Origin: Collinsella aerofaciens
GTDB lineage: Bacteria; Actinomycetota; Coriobacteriia; Coriobacteriales; Coriobacteriaceae
Direction: 5' to 3'
Length of the DNA stretch: 64,000 bases
NCBI RefSeq assembly: GCF_028209395.1
Contig: NZ_JAQLDQ010000008.1
Span: 9,315-73,314, forward strand
The notes beneath the pieces are model-generated. The model did not search any database, was not told where the DNA came from, and worked only from the letters and a program-made list of their open reading frames with translations. Below, one piece after another: positions 31,902-41,518 of the stretch. The position numbers were made by a program, and so were the translations under genes. Position 1 is the stretch's first letter. Every line of letters begins with the position of its first letter.

Positions 31902-31930
31902 TATAATACTGTGATAATAAATAATCATCA
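31902..31930 (+). promoter_or_regulatory. Probable -10 and A/T-rich operator region between yqeC and yqeB
   Basis: A consensus TATAAT is at 31902-31907, followed by TGAT...ATCA (31912-31927). It can drive yqeB (ATG at 31991). No good -35 is visible 17 bp upstream. Confidence 0.4.
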
Positions 31931-31990
31931 GAGTAGCGGTCGAACCGCTTTTGCTCTGCTCAAACCGTAGCACAGGGAGGTGCCCCGGGA

Positions 31991-32785
31991 ATGCTCGTTT
32001 ATGTTCGCGGCGCCGGCGATATCGCCACGGGTGTCGCTGCCCGTTTGGTGCGCGCCGGCGTGTTGGTTGTCATGGCCGATATCGCGGCCCCCACGTGTAT
32101 CCGTCGCACAATCAGTTTTTGCGAGGCCATTCGCCTGGGCGAGGTCCAGGTCGAGGGCATTCGCGCTCGCTTGGCGCAGACGCCGGTAGAGGCGCTTGCG
32201 ATTACCGAGGCCGGAGACGTCGCCGTTGTGGTGGACCCTCGGGCCAAGATGCTCGATGAGCTTAAACCCGCGGCCGTGGTCGACGCGATTTTGGCTAAGC
32301 GCAATTTGGGCACCACGCGCGACATGGCGCCTGCCGTCATCGCCGTGGGGCCGGGCTTTACCGCGCCGGTAGACTGCGACGCCGTGGTCGAGACCATGCG
32401 CGGGCATTTTCTCGGCCGTGTCATTACCCAAGGTTCACCCCAGCCCAACACGGGCGTGCCGGGCATGATCGCCGGCTATGGCAAGGAGCGCGTTATCCAC
32501 AGCCCCGCCGTCGGCGTGTTCCGGTCCGACCGCGCGATCGGCGACATCGTGAGCGCCGGAGACGTGATTGGCTACGCGGGCGATACGCCCATGTGCACGC
32601 AGATCGATGGCTGTCTGCGCGGGCTTTTGGCGAGCGGCGTGCAGGTGACTGAGGGCTTTAAATGCGCCGATGTCGATCCGCGCGGCGATGCCAGCTATAT
32701 CAACTACATTTCGGACAAGGCGACGTCGGTCGGCGGCGGCGTGCTCGAGGCACTCGCTATGCTCACCGATGTCTTTAGAGGATAG
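31991..32785 (+). CDS. yqeB: Selenium-dependent molybdenum cofactor biosynthesis protein YqeB
   Basis: The protein is 264 aa starting MLVYVRGAGDIATGVAARL, the nucleotide-binding-like opening typical of YqeB; GGGAGGTG precedes the ATG. YqeB genes occur only with selenium-dependent molybdenum hydroxylases and are required for their maturation. It is followed 9 bp later by xdhC, so the two are probably co-transcribed, opposite to yqeC. Confidence 0.9.
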   Translation: MLVYVRGAGDIATGVAARLVRAGVLVVMADIAAPTCIRRTISFCEAIRLGEVQVEGIRARLAQTPVEALAITEAGDVAVVVDPRAKMLDELKPAAVVDAILAKRNLGTTRDMAPAVIAVGPGFTAPVDCDAVVETMRGHFLGRVITQGSPQPNTGVPGMIAGYGKERVIHSPAVGVFRSDRAIGDIVSAGDVIGYAGDTPMCTQIDGCLRGLLASGVQVTEGFKCADVDPRGDASYINYISDKATSVGGGVLEALAMLTDVFRG

Positions 32786-32794
32786 AAGGCGGCA

Positions 32795-33838
32795 ATGGAA
32801 AAGCTCGATGTGGTGAATGCGGCGCTTGCCGCCCTGCGTGCTGGCGAGACGTGCGAGCTCGTGGTCGTGGCCGGTACGGCGGGGTCGTCACCGCGCGGTG
32901 TGGGCGCTTGGATGACTGTCTTTGCCGATGGCAGCCAGGCGGGCACTATCGGCGGCGGCAAGATTGAGCTCTTTGCGCTGGATGAGGCGCGCGAGCTCCT
33001 GAGCGCGGGACAGTCGCGTCTGGTCCGCTACACCATGGGCGGTGAGAACTCCGATACCGGCATGATCTGCGGCGGAGCCATCTGCCTGTGCTACCTGCAT
33101 CTGGATGCGACCAAGGTGCCGTTGTTTCAGGAAATTGCCGATGTGCTGGCGTATCGGCGCATCGGCGATTTCGTCATCGACTGTGAGCCGTTTATCGCGA
33201 GCGCGCTCGAGGGCGATGCGGCCGAGTACCATGGCGAGGAATCGCGCCGCACCATTGCGGGCTGCCCCGGGCTATCGCTGGTGGAGGAGGGGACTAAGGT
33301 CACCTACACCAACGCGGCCTCCGAGATTCCCGCGGCGCACATCGAGACGCTCTGCCCCGAGGGCCTGACCTATATCTTTGGCTGCGGCCACGTGGGCGCC
33401 GCGACGGCGCGCGTACTCACGGCGGCGGGCTTTGCCGTTGTGGCGTGCGACGACCGCCCCGGCACGCTGACCCCCGAATGGGTGCCCGGTGTCTACGACC
33501 GTCGTCTGGTCGACTACAAGAACCTGAGCAAGCTGTGCCCCATCGGTCCGCGCGACCTGGTGGTCGTCGCCACGGCGGGCCACAAGTCCGATATCGACGT
33601 GGTGATTCAGGCCATGCGCGCCAAACCCGCCTATCTGGGCTGCCTGGGCTCGCGCCGTAAGACGGCCTTTGTGCACGCCCGCCTGGAGCAAGAGGGCTTT
33701 ACGAAGGAGCAAATCGGCGAGCTGCACCTGCCGATCGGTGTCGCCATCGAGGCCGAGGACCCCGAGGAGATCGCCATCTCCATCGCTGCCGAGATGATCC
33801 ACCTGCGCCGCACCAAGCTCGTCCCCCGCAAGCGCTAA
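32795..33838 (+). CDS. XdhC/CoxI family molybdenum hydroxylase maturation factor
   Basis: The protein is 347 aa. The N-terminal XdhC/CoxI domain has AGTAGSSPRGVGAWM and GTIGGGKIE (about 29-60), with Cys-containing GMICGGAICLC. The C-terminal Rossmann-like XdhC domain has YIFGCGHVGAATARVL (about 190-205) and a late GLGSRRK-type strand (LGCLGSRRKTAF). XdhC proteins bind molybdenum cofactor and insert it, with the terminal sulfur or selenium ligand, into xanthine dehydrogenase. It completes the yqeC/yqeB/xdhC maturation set serving the XdhD-type enzyme. Confidence 0.9.
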   Translation: MEKLDVVNAALAALRAGETCELVVVAGTAGSSPRGVGAWMTVFADGSQAGTIGGGKIELFALDEARELLSAGQSRLVRYTMGGENSDTGMICGGAICLCYLHLDATKVPLFQEIADVLAYRRIGDFVIDCEPFIASALEGDAAEYHGEESRRTIAGCPGLSLVEEGTKVTYTNAASEIPAAHIETLCPEGLTYIFGCGHVGAATARVLTAAGFAVVACDDRPGTLTPEWVPGVYDRRLVDYKNLSKLCPIGPRDLVVVATAGHKSDIDVVIQAMRAKPAYLGCLGSRRKTAFVHARLEQEGFTKEQIGELHLPIGVAIEAEDPEEIAISIAAEMIHLRRTKLVPRKR

Positions 33839-33854
33839 TGGCATCCTCGATATG

Positions 33855-33921
33855 AGTTGCGGTGAAATAGTTCCCAGATGGGCCCGACGGGCGGTCAGCC
33901 GGGAACTATTTCACCGCAACT
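33855..33921. repeat. Palindromic intergenic repeat, copy 2
   Basis: Perfect 21-bp arms (33855-33875 and 33901-33921, AGTTGCGGTGAAATAGTTCC plus C) surround a 25-nt loop with its own GGGCCCG-type symmetry. It shares its arms with copy 1 at 31062-31128 but has an unrelated loop, so the arms are what is conserved. It follows xdhC. Confidence 0.9.
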
Positions 33922-33992
33922 GCTCTTTTGATCCCCTAGGGTTCAATATGTGCGGGGGAGTTGTGGAGTTGTGCAGGCAGACGAGGTTTTTC

Positions 33993-34021
33993 TGGAAATA
34001 CGCGCCCAATGCGCGTATAGT
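33993..34021 (+). promoter_or_regulatory. Possible promoter of the rplE ribosomal block
   Basis: TATAGT at 34016-34021 resembles a -10; 17 bp upstream is TGGAAA, a weak -35. The 320-bp gap 33839-34158 otherwise holds the palindromic repeat and about 130 nt of untranslated leader ending in AGAAGGAG before rplE. A promoter is needed here because the usual upstream genes of the operon are absent. Confidence 0.35.
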
Positions 34022-34158
34022 ACCGATTGTTTTGTCGGCTCCTGCTGCGTCGAGTCCAAACCGCGAAATGCCATGAGCGGGGCGGATGCAGCCAGGAGGC
34101 ACGAGGACAACCCACCGTGGCCACGCCCCGTGCTTAAAACCCCAAGAAGGAGTGAACA

Positions 34159-34716
34159 ATGGCAGAAGAGAAGTATGTGCCGCGTCTGAAGACCAAGTAC
34201 AACAACGAGGTCAAGCAGCAGCTTCAGGAAAAGTTCCAGTACGAGAACGTCATGATGATCCCCAAGTTTGAGAAGATCGTCGTGAACATGGGTGTCGGCG
34301 AGGCCGCTACCGATTCCAAGGCCATCGACGGTGCCGTGCGCGACCTGCGCGCCATCACCGGCCAGCAGCCGATGATCACCCGCGCCCGCAAGTCCATCGC
34401 TACCTTCCGCCTGCGCGCTGGTATGCCGATCGGCTGCAAGGTTACCCTGCGTGGCGACCGTATGTGGGAGTTCTTCGATCGTCTGACCTCCGTCGCGATC
34501 CCCCGTATCCGCGACTTCCGCGGCATCTCCGCCAAGAGCTTCGACGGCCGTGGTAACTTCTCCATGGGCGTCACCGAGCAGCTCATCTTCCCCGAGATCG
34601 ACTTCGACTCCGTCGATCACCAGCGTGGTATGGACATCACCTTCGTGACCACCGCCAATACCGATGAGGAGGCCAAGGCCCTTCTGGACGCCTTCGGTTT
34701 CCCGTTCAAGAAATAG
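34159..34716 (+). CDS. rplE: 50S ribosomal protein L5
   Basis: The protein is 185 aa with the family landmarks [29 protein letters not shown] and [17 protein letters not shown]. It binds 5S rRNA in the large subunit. AGAAGGAG precedes the ATG. It is the first gene of the local ribosomal block; the genes that normally precede it (rplN, rplX) are absent. Confidence 0.97.
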   Translation: MAEEKYVPRLKTKYNNEVKQQLQEKFQYENVMMIPKFEKIVVNMGVGEAATDSKAIDGAVRDLRAITGQQPMITRARKSIATFRLRAGMPIGCKVTLRGDRMWEFFDRLTSVAIPRIRDFRGISAKSFDGRGNFSMGVTEQLIFPEIDFDSVDHQRGMDITFVTTANTDEEAKALLDAFGFPFKK

Positions 34717-34732
34717 GTTCACCTGCCCTAAA

Positions 34733-34766
34733 AGCGCCGTTTCCAAAAGGGGACGGCGTTTGGGGC
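34733..34766 (+). other. Intercistronic hairpin rplE-rpsN
   Basis: CGCCGT (34736-34741) pairs with ACGGCG (about 34757-34762), extended by AAA/TTT, in the 79-bp rplE-rpsN gap. It may tune or stabilise the transcript; there is no U-run, so it is not a clear terminator. Confidence 0.4.
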
Positions 34767-34795
34767 GAACAATACTCTATGTGAGGAGGATATAA

Positions 34796-34981
34796 GTGGC
34801 TAAGACATCGATGATCGTCAAGTGCAATCGCAAGCAGAAGTTCTCTACTCGTGAGTACACGCGCTGCCAGCGCTGCGGCCGTCCGCACTCTGTGTACCGC
34901 AAGTTCGGCCTGTGCCGTGTCTGCTTCCGCGAGCTTGCACTCAAGGGCGAGCTTCCCGGCGTTAAGAAGGCCAGCTGGTAA
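34796..34981 (+). CDS. rpsN: 30S ribosomal protein S14 type Z (zinc form)
   Basis: The protein is 61 aa with a GTG start behind [27 protein letters not shown] gives the CXXC...CXXC zinc ribbon of the short S14. It binds 16S rRNA in the small-subunit head. The length and four Cys identify the zinc-type rather than the long zinc-free form. Confidence 0.97.
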   Translation: MAKTSMIVKCNRKQKFSTREYTRCQRCGRPHSVYRKFGLCRVCFRELALKGELPGVKKASW

Positions 34982-35100
34982 GTCACTACCAGCGTTTCAA
35001 GCATCCGTTTGGAACAGGGAAAACGCGCTAGTTAGGCTTTGCCGTTAAGGGCGGCGAAGAACCAAGAGCACGTGTTCATCAAGAACGAAGGAGAATCTGT

Positions 35101-35499
35101 ATGAACCTTACAGACCCGATCGCAGATATGCTTACGCGCATCCGTAACGCTAACTCTGTGAACAAGGCCACGGTCTCCATGCCGAGCAGCAAGAAGCTCG
35201 TCGAGATCGCTCGTGTTCTGCACGAGGAGGGCTACATTGAGGGCTACGATGTCGAGGACACCGTTCCCCAGAAGACTCTGCACATCACGCTTAAGTATGG
35301 TCCCAAGAAGGCTAAGATCATCAACGGCATCCGCCGCATTTCCAAGCCGGGCCTGCGTAAGTACACCGGCGTTGCCGACATGCCCCGCGTCCGCGGTGGC
35401 CTTGGTACCGCCATTATTTCCACCAGCCATGGCGTCATGACCGACCGCGATGCTCGCAAGCACAACGTCGGCGGCGAGATCATCGCTTACGTCTGGTAA
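35101..35499 (+). CDS. rpsH: 30S ribosomal protein S8
   Basis: The protein is 132 aa starting [18 protein letters not shown] and ending GGEIIAYVW, both diagnostic of S8. A central 16S rRNA binder, and in other bacteria a translational repressor of this operon. The 119-bp gap before it holds no gene. Confidence 0.97.
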   Translation: MNLTDPIADMLTRIRNANSVNKATVSMPSSKKLVEIARVLHEEGYIEGYDVEDTVPQKTLHITLKYGPKKAKIINGIRRISKPGLRKYTGVADMPRVRGGLGTAIISTSHGVMTDRDARKHNVGGEIIAYVW

Positions 35500-35532
35500 T
35501 TCGCTCGGTAGGTAGAAGGAAAGGAGATCACC

Positions 35533-36069
35533 GTGTCTCGTATCGGTAATAAGCCTGTCCAGATTCCCGCCGGAGTCGAAGTGGCAGTCAACGGCAACAA
35601 TGTTGTCGTCAAGGGCCCCAAGGGCCAGCTCGAGCTCGATGTCTTTGAGAAGCTCGCTATCAACGTCGAGGACAACGTCCTCACCGTTTCCCGTCCCGAC
35701 GACGAGCGTGAGACCCGTGCCCGCCACGGCCTCACCCGCGCCCTCATCCACAACATGGTTGTTGGCGTTTCCGAGGGCTTCGAGAAGAAGCTCGAGCTTG
35801 CCGGCGTCGGTTACCGCGTGCAGCAGAAGGGCAAGAACCTCGAGTTCTCCCTGGGCTTCTCGCACCCCGTGATCGTCGAGGCTCCCGAGGGCATCACCTT
35901 CGAGGTTCCCGACAACACCCACGTGAACGTCAAGGGTATCAACAAGCAGCAGGTCGGTCAGATCGCCGCCGAGATCCGCGGCCATCGTCCTCCCGAGCCT
36001 TACAAGGGCAAGGGTATCCACTACGTTGGCGAGCACATCCGCCGCAAGCTGGGTAAGGCCGCCAAGTAG
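35533..36069 (+). CDS. rplF: 50S ribosomal protein L6
   Basis: The protein is 178 aa with a GTG start behind [23 protein letters not shown] at the start and [16 protein letters not shown] near the end, typical of L6. It binds 23S rRNA near the sarcin-ricin loop. A small hairpin (AGCACC...GGTGCT, about 36098-36116) follows before rplR. Confidence 0.97.
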   Translation: MSRIGNKPVQIPAGVEVAVNGNNVVVKGPKGQLELDVFEKLAINVEDNVLTVSRPDDERETRARHGLTRALIHNMVVGVSEGFEKKLELAGVGYRVQQKGKNLEFSLGFSHPVIVEAPEGITFEVPDNTHVNVKGINKQQVGQIAAEIRGHRPPEPYKGKGIHYVGEHIRRKLGKAAK

Positions 36070-36144
36070 TCGTAACCGGCTCACTCGCATAAGACCAGCA
36101 CCCCGTCAGGTGCTGGCAAGATCAACCTTTTTAGGAGTTTACGT

Positions 36145-36513
36145 ATGAACAAGCATAAGGCGAAGCTGGAAGGCCTCAAGCGTCGTCAGCGTCGTGTTCG
36201 CGGCAAGGTCTCGGGTACCGCCGAGCGTCCGCGTCTTCGCGTGACCCGTACTAACGCCAACATCTATGCCCAGATTATCGACGACAGCAAGGGCTCCAGC
36301 CTGACGCTCGTCTCTGCCTCGACCCTCGAGGCCGAGTTCAAGGGCACCCACACCTCGAACAAGGAGGCTGCGGAGAAGGTCGGTCAGCTCGTTGGCAAGC
36401 GCGCCATCGAGGCCGGCATCACCAAGGTCGCCTTCGATCGCGGTGGCCGTATCTACCATGGCCGCGTCAAGGCCCTCGCCGACGGTGCTCGTGCCGCCGG
36501 TCTCGAGTTCTAG
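36145..36513 (+). CDS. rplR: 50S ribosomal protein L18
   Basis: The protein is 122 aa ending [26 protein letters not shown], the L18 signature. It binds 5S rRNA with L5. AGGAG precedes the ATG. Confidence 0.97.
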   Translation: MNKHKAKLEGLKRRQRRVRGKVSGTAERPRLRVTRTNANIYAQIIDDSKGSSLTLVSASTLEAEFKGTHTSNKEAAEKVGQLVGKRAIEAGITKVAFDRGGRIYHGRVKALADGARAAGLEF

Positions 36514-36527
36514 GAGGTATGTAGCAC

Positions 36528-37052
36528 ATGGCTCGTAATCAGAAGCAGCAGCGCGAGGCCTCCGAGTTCGAGGAGCGCGTCGTTTACATCAACCGCGTGT
36601 CGAAGACCGTCAAGGGTGGTCGTCGCATGAGCCTCGTCGCTCTCGTCGTCGTTGGCGACGGCAAGGGCAACGTCGGCGTTGGCATGGGCAAGTCCGCTGA
36701 GGTGCCCCTGGCCATCTCCAAGGCGTCTCTCGATGCCAAGAAGAACATGTTCCACGTGCCGGTGACCGAGCAGGGCACCATCCCGCACGAGGTTCTCGGC
36801 CACTTTGGTGCCGGCCGCATCATCATCAAGCCCGCTGTCGAGGGTACCGGCGTTATCGCCGGTGGCGCCGTGCGTCCCCTCTTTGAGCTTGCTGGCATCA
36901 AGAACGTCCTGTCCAAGTCCCTCGGTACCGACAACGGCCTCAACATCATCAAGGCTGCCGTCGAGGGCCTCAAGGAGCTCTCCAGCCCTGAGGACGTCGC
37001 GGCTCGCCGTGGCCTGACGGTCTCCGAGATGTTCGTCGGTAAGGAGAACTAA
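36528..37052 (+). CDS. rpsE: 30S ribosomal protein S5
   Basis: The protein is 174 aa with a double-stranded-RNA-binding segment [23 protein letters not shown] and the [19 protein letters not shown] loop, both typical of S5. It contributes to decoding accuracy. AGGAGG precedes the ATG, 14 bp after rplR. Confidence 0.97.
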   Translation: MARNQKQQREASEFEERVVYINRVSKTVKGGRRMSLVALVVVGDGKGNVGVGMGKSAEVPLAISKASLDAKKNMFHVPVTEQGTIPHEVLGHFGAGRIIIKPAVEGTGVIAGGAVRPLFELAGIKNVLSKSLGTDNGLNIIKAAVEGLKELSSPEDVAARRGLTVSEMFVGKEN

Positions 37053-37054
37053 GC

Positions 37055-37237
37055 ATGGCTGACACCATCAAGATCAAGCAGGTCCGCAGCACCAACGGTT
37101 GCAAGCAGGACCAGGTCCGTACTGTCCGTGCCCTCGGTCTCCACAGGATCCGCGAGGTTCGCGAGATTGCTGACAACGAGTCCGTCCGCGGCATGATCTT
37201 CAAGGTCAAGCACCTTGTCGAGATTGTAGAGGAGTAG
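37055..37237 (+). CDS. rpmD: 50S ribosomal protein L30
   Basis: The protein is 60 aa; IKIKQVRSTNGCKQDQVRTVRALGL is the L30 core, ending in the HLVEIVEE helix. It starts 2 bp after rpsE, consistent with coupled translation. Confidence 0.96.
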   Translation: MADTIKIKQVRSTNGCKQDQVRTVRALGLHRIREVREIADNESVRGMIFKVKHLVEIVEE

Positions 37238-37240
37238 CAA

Positions 37241-37690
37241 ATGCAGCTTCACGATCTTACTCCCGCGCCCGGTTCCACCAAGAACCGTAAGCGCGTCGGC
37301 CGTGGCAATTCTTCGGGTCACGGCACCACTTCTGGCCGCGGCCAGAAGGGCCAGGGTTCCCGCTCTGGCGGCACCAAGGGTGCCGGCTTCGAGGGTGGCC
37401 AGACTCCGCTGGCTATGCGCCTGCCCAAGCTTCCGGGCTTCCGCAACCCCCGTCGTATCGAGTACACCGCTGTTAACGTTGAGCGTCTCGAGCGTAAGTT
37501 CGAGGATGGCGCTGTGATCGACGGTGCCGCTCTTAAGGCCGCTCGCATCACCAAGAGCGAGTTCGAGCCCGTCAAGGTGCTCGGCAATGGTGAGCTCACC
37601 AAGAAGTTCACGGTCAAGGTCGACAAGGTCAGCGCTTCTGCGCAGGCCAAGATCGAGGCCGCCGGCGGAAAGGTCGAGCTGCCGTGCTAA
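37241..37690 (+). CDS. rplO: 50S ribosomal protein L15
   Basis: The protein is 149 aa: [20 protein letters not shown] at the start, then the Gly-rich [19 protein letters not shown] tail that threads into 23S rRNA. Its end overlaps the secY start. Confidence 0.97.
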   Translation: MQLHDLTPAPGSTKNRKRVGRGNSSGHGTTSGRGQKGQGSRSGGTKGAGFEGGQTPLAMRLPKLPGFRNPRRIEYTAVNVERLERKFEDGAVIDGAALKAARITKSEFEPVKVLGNGELTKKFTVKVDKVSASAQAKIEAAGGKVELPC

Positions 37691-38970
37691 ATGGTCTTAA
37701 GAATGCTTTCCGCATCAAAGAATTGCGCGAAAAGATTCTTTTTACCATAGCTATGCTCGTCGTGTACCGCATTGGTGCGCACGTTCCTGTGCCCGGCATT
37801 CCCTTCCAGGGGATGCTGGGCCTTTTCTCGACCGATAACAATTCGGTCGCCGCAGGTGCTATGGCCCTCCTGAATCTTTTCTCTGGCGGCGCGTTGAGCT
37901 ATGTGTCGGTGTTTTCGCTGGGCATCATGCCTTACATCACCAGCTCGATCATCCTCCAGATGCTCCAGGCCGTCGTGCCTTCCCTGCATGAGCTTGCCCG
38001 CGAGGGCGAGGTCGGTCAGACCAAGATTACGCAGTATTCGCGTTACCTCACCTTGGCTCTGGCAATCCTCAACTCCGTGGGTTACCTCTTCCTCTTTAAG
38101 AGCTTCGGCATCAGCTTTAATGGCGCCGGCGCTCCCGAGATCATCTTCGACCTCATGGTCGTCGGCACGCTCACTGCGGGCGCCATGCTGATCATGTGGA
38201 TTGGTGAGCTCATCACCCAGCGCGGTATCGGCAATGGCATGTCGCTGATCATCTTTGCGAACATCATGGCCGGTCTGCCGCAGGCTATCTTCTCCAGCAC
38301 CGAGGGCAATGCCGGTGGCATCATCACCATGGTGATCATCTGCGCCATCATCCTGCTGGTTATCCCGCTGATCGTTTTCCTTGAGCGCGGCCAGCGCCGC
38401 ATCCCGGTCTCCTACGCTAAGCGCGTCGTGGGCCGTCGCATGATGGGTGGCCAGACCACCTACCTGCCCATCAAGGTCAACACCGCGGGTGTCGTGCCGA
38501 TCATCTTCGCTTCGGCGCTGCTGTACTTCCCGGCTCAGATTGCCGTGTTCTTCCCCGGCATCGGCTGGATTCAGGCAGTTGCCTCCGCGCTTTCGACCGG
38601 TTGGCTCAACTGGGTGCTTAACGTTGTCCTCATCGTGTTCTTCGCGTACTTCTACACCTCCATGGTGTTCAACCCCGATGACACGGCCGATAACCTTAAG
38701 AAGCAGGGCGGCTTTATTCCGGGCGTGCGTCCGGGTAGGGCTACCGCGGCCTACATCAAGAACGCGCTCAACAAGATCACGCTTCCCAGCGCTGTCTTTT
38801 TGGCGCTCATCGCCATCGTGCCTTCGATCATCTTCTCCTTCACGGGTAACCATCTGATCCAGGCATTTGGCGGCACGTCCATCCTCATCATGGTCGGCGT
38901 CGTGCTCGACACGGTCGATAAGCTCGAAGGCCAGATCAAGATGTATGATTACGATGGATTCTTTAAATAG
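37684..38970 (+). CDS. secY: Preprotein translocase subunit SecY
   Basis: The protein is 428 aa with about ten hydrophobic segments; [13 protein letters not shown] follows the first, and [27 protein letters not shown] is the ribosome-contacting C5 loop region. It is the channel of the SecYEG translocon. A GTG start overlaps rplO by 7 nt. Confidence 0.97.
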   Translation: MLNGLKNAFRIKELREKILFTIAMLVVYRIGAHVPVPGIPFQGMLGLFSTDNNSVAAGAMALLNLFSGGALSYVSVFSLGIMPYITSSIILQMLQAVVPSLHELAREGEVGQTKITQYSRYLTLALAILNSVGYLFLFKSFGISFNGAGAPEIIFDLMVVGTLTAGAMLIMWIGELITQRGIGNGMSLIIFANIMAGLPQAIFSSTEGNAGGIITMVIICAIILLVIPLIVFLERGQRRIPVSYAKRVVGRRMMGGQTTYLPIKVNTAGVVPIIFASALLYFPAQIAVFFPGIGWIQAVASALSTGWLNWVLNVVLIVFFAYFYTSMVFNPDDTADNLKKQGGFIPGVRPGRATAAYIKNALNKITLPSAVFLALIAIVPSIIFSFTGNHLIQAFGGTSILIMVGVVLDTVDKLEGQIKMYDYDGFFK

Positions 38971-38988
38971 GCTAGAGGAGGATTGCTC

Positions 38989-39615
38989 ATGAACCTCGTA
39001 TTGCTCGGAGCTCCGGGTGCCGGTAAGGGCACCGTCGCACAGGAGCTCGTCGCCGAGTTTGGCGTCGCCCACATTTCCACGGGCGACCTGCTGCGTGCTG
39101 CCGTCAAGGGTGGCACCGAGCTTGGTATTCAGGCTAAGAAGTACATGGACGCTGGCGAGCTCGTTCCCGATCAGCTCGTGATCGACCTTGTCAAGGAGCG
39201 CCTTGCCGCCGATGACGCCCAGCAGGGCTTCATCCTCGACGGCTTCCCGCGCAACACCGCCCAGGCTGTGACGCTCGATTCCGAGCTCTCCGCCATGGGT
39301 CGCGAGATCGACTGTGCCCTTCTGGTCGATGTGGCCCCCGAGGTCATTATCGATCGTCTGTCTTCGCGTCGCACCTGCCGCGCATGCGGTTACACCGGCA
39401 CCGCTGCCGATGCTACCTGCCCCAAGTGTGGCGGCGAGATGTATCAGCGCGACGACGACAAGCCCGAGACCATCAAGAACCGTCTCGACGTCTACGAGAA
39501 GTCCACGAGCCCGCTCGTCGACTACTATCGTGGCCAGGGTCTGCTCAAGTCGGTCAACGGTGACCAGGCTCGCGAGACCGTGTACGGGGATGTCAAAGAG
39601 GCTCTCGGTCTATGA
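38989..39615 (+). CDS. adk: Adenylate kinase
   Basis: The protein is 208 aa from the ATG at 38989 (GAGGAGG upstream). P-loop GAPGAGKGT (about 7-15), STGDLLR and DGFPRN are present, and the LID has the zinc-binding Cys set CRACGY...CPKCGGE of the long bacterial form. It interconverts AMP, ATP and ADP. Standard place between secY and map; the stop overlaps the map start by 4 nt. Confidence 0.97.
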   Translation: MNLVLLGAPGAGKGTVAQELVAEFGVAHISTGDLLRAAVKGGTELGIQAKKYMDAGELVPDQLVIDLVKERLAADDAQQGFILDGFPRNTAQAVTLDSELSAMGREIDCALLVDVAPEVIIDRLSSRRTCRACGYTGTAADATCPKCGGEMYQRDDDKPETIKNRLDVYEKSTSPLVDYYRGQGLLKSVNGDQARETVYGDVKEALGL

Positions 39616-40400
39616 TCAAGATTAAGTCTGCAACGCAAATCGAGCAGATGAAGAAGGCAGGAGCGCTATCTAAGATGGCGCTCCGCCACGTTGGAGCCAT
39701 GGTGCGCCCTGGCGTTTCCACCTTTGAGCTCGATCAGCTCGCTGAGCAGATTATCCGCATGCATGGCGGCACCCCGGCCTTTAAGGGTTACGGCGGGTTC
39801 CCGGGGACCATTTGCGCATCGATCAACGATGCCGTGGTCCACGGTATTCCCAACCCCGACATGATCCTGCGCGATGGCGATATCATCTCCATCGATACGG
39901 GAGCCGTTGTCGACGGTTGGGTCGGCGATAACGCTTGGACGTTTTTCGTCGGCACCCCCACGCCCGAAGCCAAGGCTTTGTGCGAGGTCACGCGCGATTG
40001 CCTTAAGGCTGCCATCGAGCAGGCTGTTCCCGGTAACCATATCGGGGACGTCGGTTATGCCGTTCAGTCCCTCGCCGAGTCTCACGGTTACGGCGTGCTT
40101 CGTGATTATGTTGGCCATGGCATTGGCCGCGTGATGCACGAGGACCCCAACGTTCCTAACTATGGAAAGAAGGGGAGGGGCGTTCGCCTCCAGGCCGGCA
40201 TGGTCATTGCCATCGAGCCGATGGTTACGATGGGTTCCAACCATGTGAGCACGGGCTCCGACGGTTGGATTGTTACGACCAACGACCACCTGCCCGCCGC
40301 GCACTACGAGAACACCGTCGCCATTACCAATGACGGTCCGGTGATTCTCACCACGGATGCCCAAGGTGCTTGGTGTTCCTTGCAAGGCGGTGAAATGTAA
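39612..40400 (+). CDS. map: Type I methionine aminopeptidase
   Basis: The protein is 262 aa, M24 family: IDTGAVVDGWVGDNAWTF (two Asp), GHGIGRVMHEDPNVPNYG (His) and AIEPMV (Glu) supply the five metal ligands. It removes the initiator Met. Its last three codons (GAA ATG TAA) form one end of the 129-bp inverted-repeat element at 40392-40520. Confidence 0.97.
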   Translation: MIKIKSATQIEQMKKAGALSKMALRHVGAMVRPGVSTFELDQLAEQIIRMHGGTPAFKGYGGFPGTICASINDAVVHGIPNPDMILRDGDIISIDTGAVVDGWVGDNAWTFFVGTPTPEAKALCEVTRDCLKAAIEQAVPGNHIGDVGYAVQSLAESHGYGVLRDYVGHGIGRVMHEDPNVPNYGKKGRGVRLQAGMVIAIEPMVTMGSNHVSTGSDGWIVTTNDHLPAAHYENTVAITNDGPVILTTDAQGAWCSLQGGEM

Positions 40401-40520
40401 AAGTCGCCGCCCCCTGATGCCCAACCTCGCCTTTCAATTTCGAAGGCATGACCCCAAGGTCTATGCCTTCTCATTTCAAGGCGATCTTGGGCATCAGGGA
40501 ACGGCTTTGTTTTACATTTC
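40392..40520. repeat. 129-bp quasi-palindrome (MITE-like) overlapping the map stop codon
   Basis: The termini GAAATGTAAAA (40392-40402) and TTTTACATTTC (40510-40520) are perfect inverted copies. Inside, CCCTGATGCCCA pairs with TGGGCATCAGGG, GCCTT with AAGGC, and GAAGGCAT with ATGCCTTC around a short centre, so the whole element folds into one long hairpin. The left terminus supplies the stop codon of map. It may be a non-autonomous element or a strong terminator/attenuator between map and infA. Confidence 0.8.
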
Positions 40521-40564
40521 AAATGTAACAAGTTCCACTTAGTTGTGGAGCCATTACGAAGTTA

Positions 40565-40593
40565 TTACGATGCGTGCATACGTGTTGTAGAAT
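40565..40593 (+). promoter_or_regulatory. Possible infA promoter
   Basis: TTACGA (40565-40570), a 17-bp spacer and TAGAAT (40588-40593) precede infA by about 40 bp. A new promoter is plausible after the long hairpin at 40392-40520. Confidence 0.45.
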
Positions 40594-40632
40594 ACTCAAT
40601 CGCTGTCGTTTTCTAGAGAAAGATGATTGCTT

Positions 40633-40851
40633 GTGAAGAAGGAAGACGCAATTGAGCTCGAGGGTACGGTAAAGGAACCGCTGCCCAATGCCATGTTTAA
40701 GGTCGAGCTCGAGAACGGTCATTCGGTTCTGTGCAACATTTCTGGCAAGATCCGAATGAATTACATCCGTATTCTCCCCGGTGACAGGGTTGTCGTGGAG
40801 CTTTCCCCGTACGACCTGACCCGCGGCCGCATCACCTATCGCTACAAATAG
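40633..40851 (+). CDS. infA: Translation initiation factor IF-1
   Basis: The protein is 72 aa from a GTG at 40633 ([13 protein letters not shown]), the usual IF-1 length and start; a TTG at 40627 would add two residues. One S1/OB-fold domain with [26 protein letters not shown]. It binds the ribosomal A site during initiation. Confidence 0.96.
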   Translation: MKKEDAIELEGTVKEPLPNAMFKVELENGHSVLCNISGKIRMNYIRILPGDRVVVELSPYDLTRGRITYRYK

Positions 40852-41001
40852 CGGCACGCATACACGCACTCCATTTCCGACTGCAGGCTTAGCTCAACCT
40901 ACGGTCGGATTGTGTGTGAAGACCAGCCATAGTTTTAAACGCCTGCGGCTGGGCGAGTAGATAGTAGGGAAGTAGTTTGAGCGCTACCGAAAGGAAGAAC
41001 G

Positions 41002-41115
41002 ATGAAGGTACGTCCTTCGGTCAAGAAGATGTGCGATAAGTGCAAAATCATTAGGCGCCATGGCAAGGTCCTCGTCATTTGCGAGAACCCCCGTCATAAG
41101 CAGCGTCAGGGTTAA
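41002..41115 (+). CDS. rpmJ: 50S ribosomal protein L36
   Basis: The protein is 37 aa ([17 protein letters not shown]...), with the zinc ligands CDKC, CENPRH. AAAGGAAG precedes the ATG. It is a short gene easily missed; the position between infA and rpsM is standard. Confidence 0.97.
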   Translation: MKVRPSVKKMCDKCKIIRRHGKVLVICENPRHKQRQG

Positions 41116-41129
41116 GAGAGGAGACTACG

Positions 41130-41504
41130 TTGGCCCGTATTAATGGTGTCGACCTCCCGCGTGAGAAGCGCGTTGAGATCGGTCTGACCTACATTTACGG
41201 CATCGGCCGCACCACTGCGACGAAGATTTGCGTCGAGTGCAACGTTAACGTGGATACGCGCGTTAAGGACCTCACCGAGGATGAGGTTAACGCCATCCGC
41301 GATTATATCGATAAGAACCAGATCATGGTTGAGGGCGACCTCCGCCGTGAGCGCAACCAGAACGTCAAGCGCCTTATGGACATCGGCTGCAACCGCGGCC
41401 TTCGTCACCGCAAGGGCCTCCCGGTCCGCGGCCAGCGCACCCACACTAACGCTCGTACCCGCAAGGGCCCGAAGCGTCAGATCGGTGCTAAGAAGAAGAA
41501 ATAA
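41130..41504 (+). CDS. rpsM: 30S ribosomal protein S13
   Basis: The protein is 124 aa with a TTG start (AGAGGAG upstream): [25 protein letters not shown] and the basic tail [25 protein letters not shown] are diagnostic. It contacts the P-site tRNA and L5. Confidence 0.97.
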   Translation: MARINGVDLPREKRVEIGLTYIYGIGRTTATKICVECNVNVDTRVKDLTEDEVNAIRDYIDKNQIMVEGDLRRERNQNVKRLMDIGCNRGLRHRKGLPVRGQRTHTNARTRKGPKRQIGAKKKK

Positions 41505-41518
41505 GGAGCGCTAGATAG

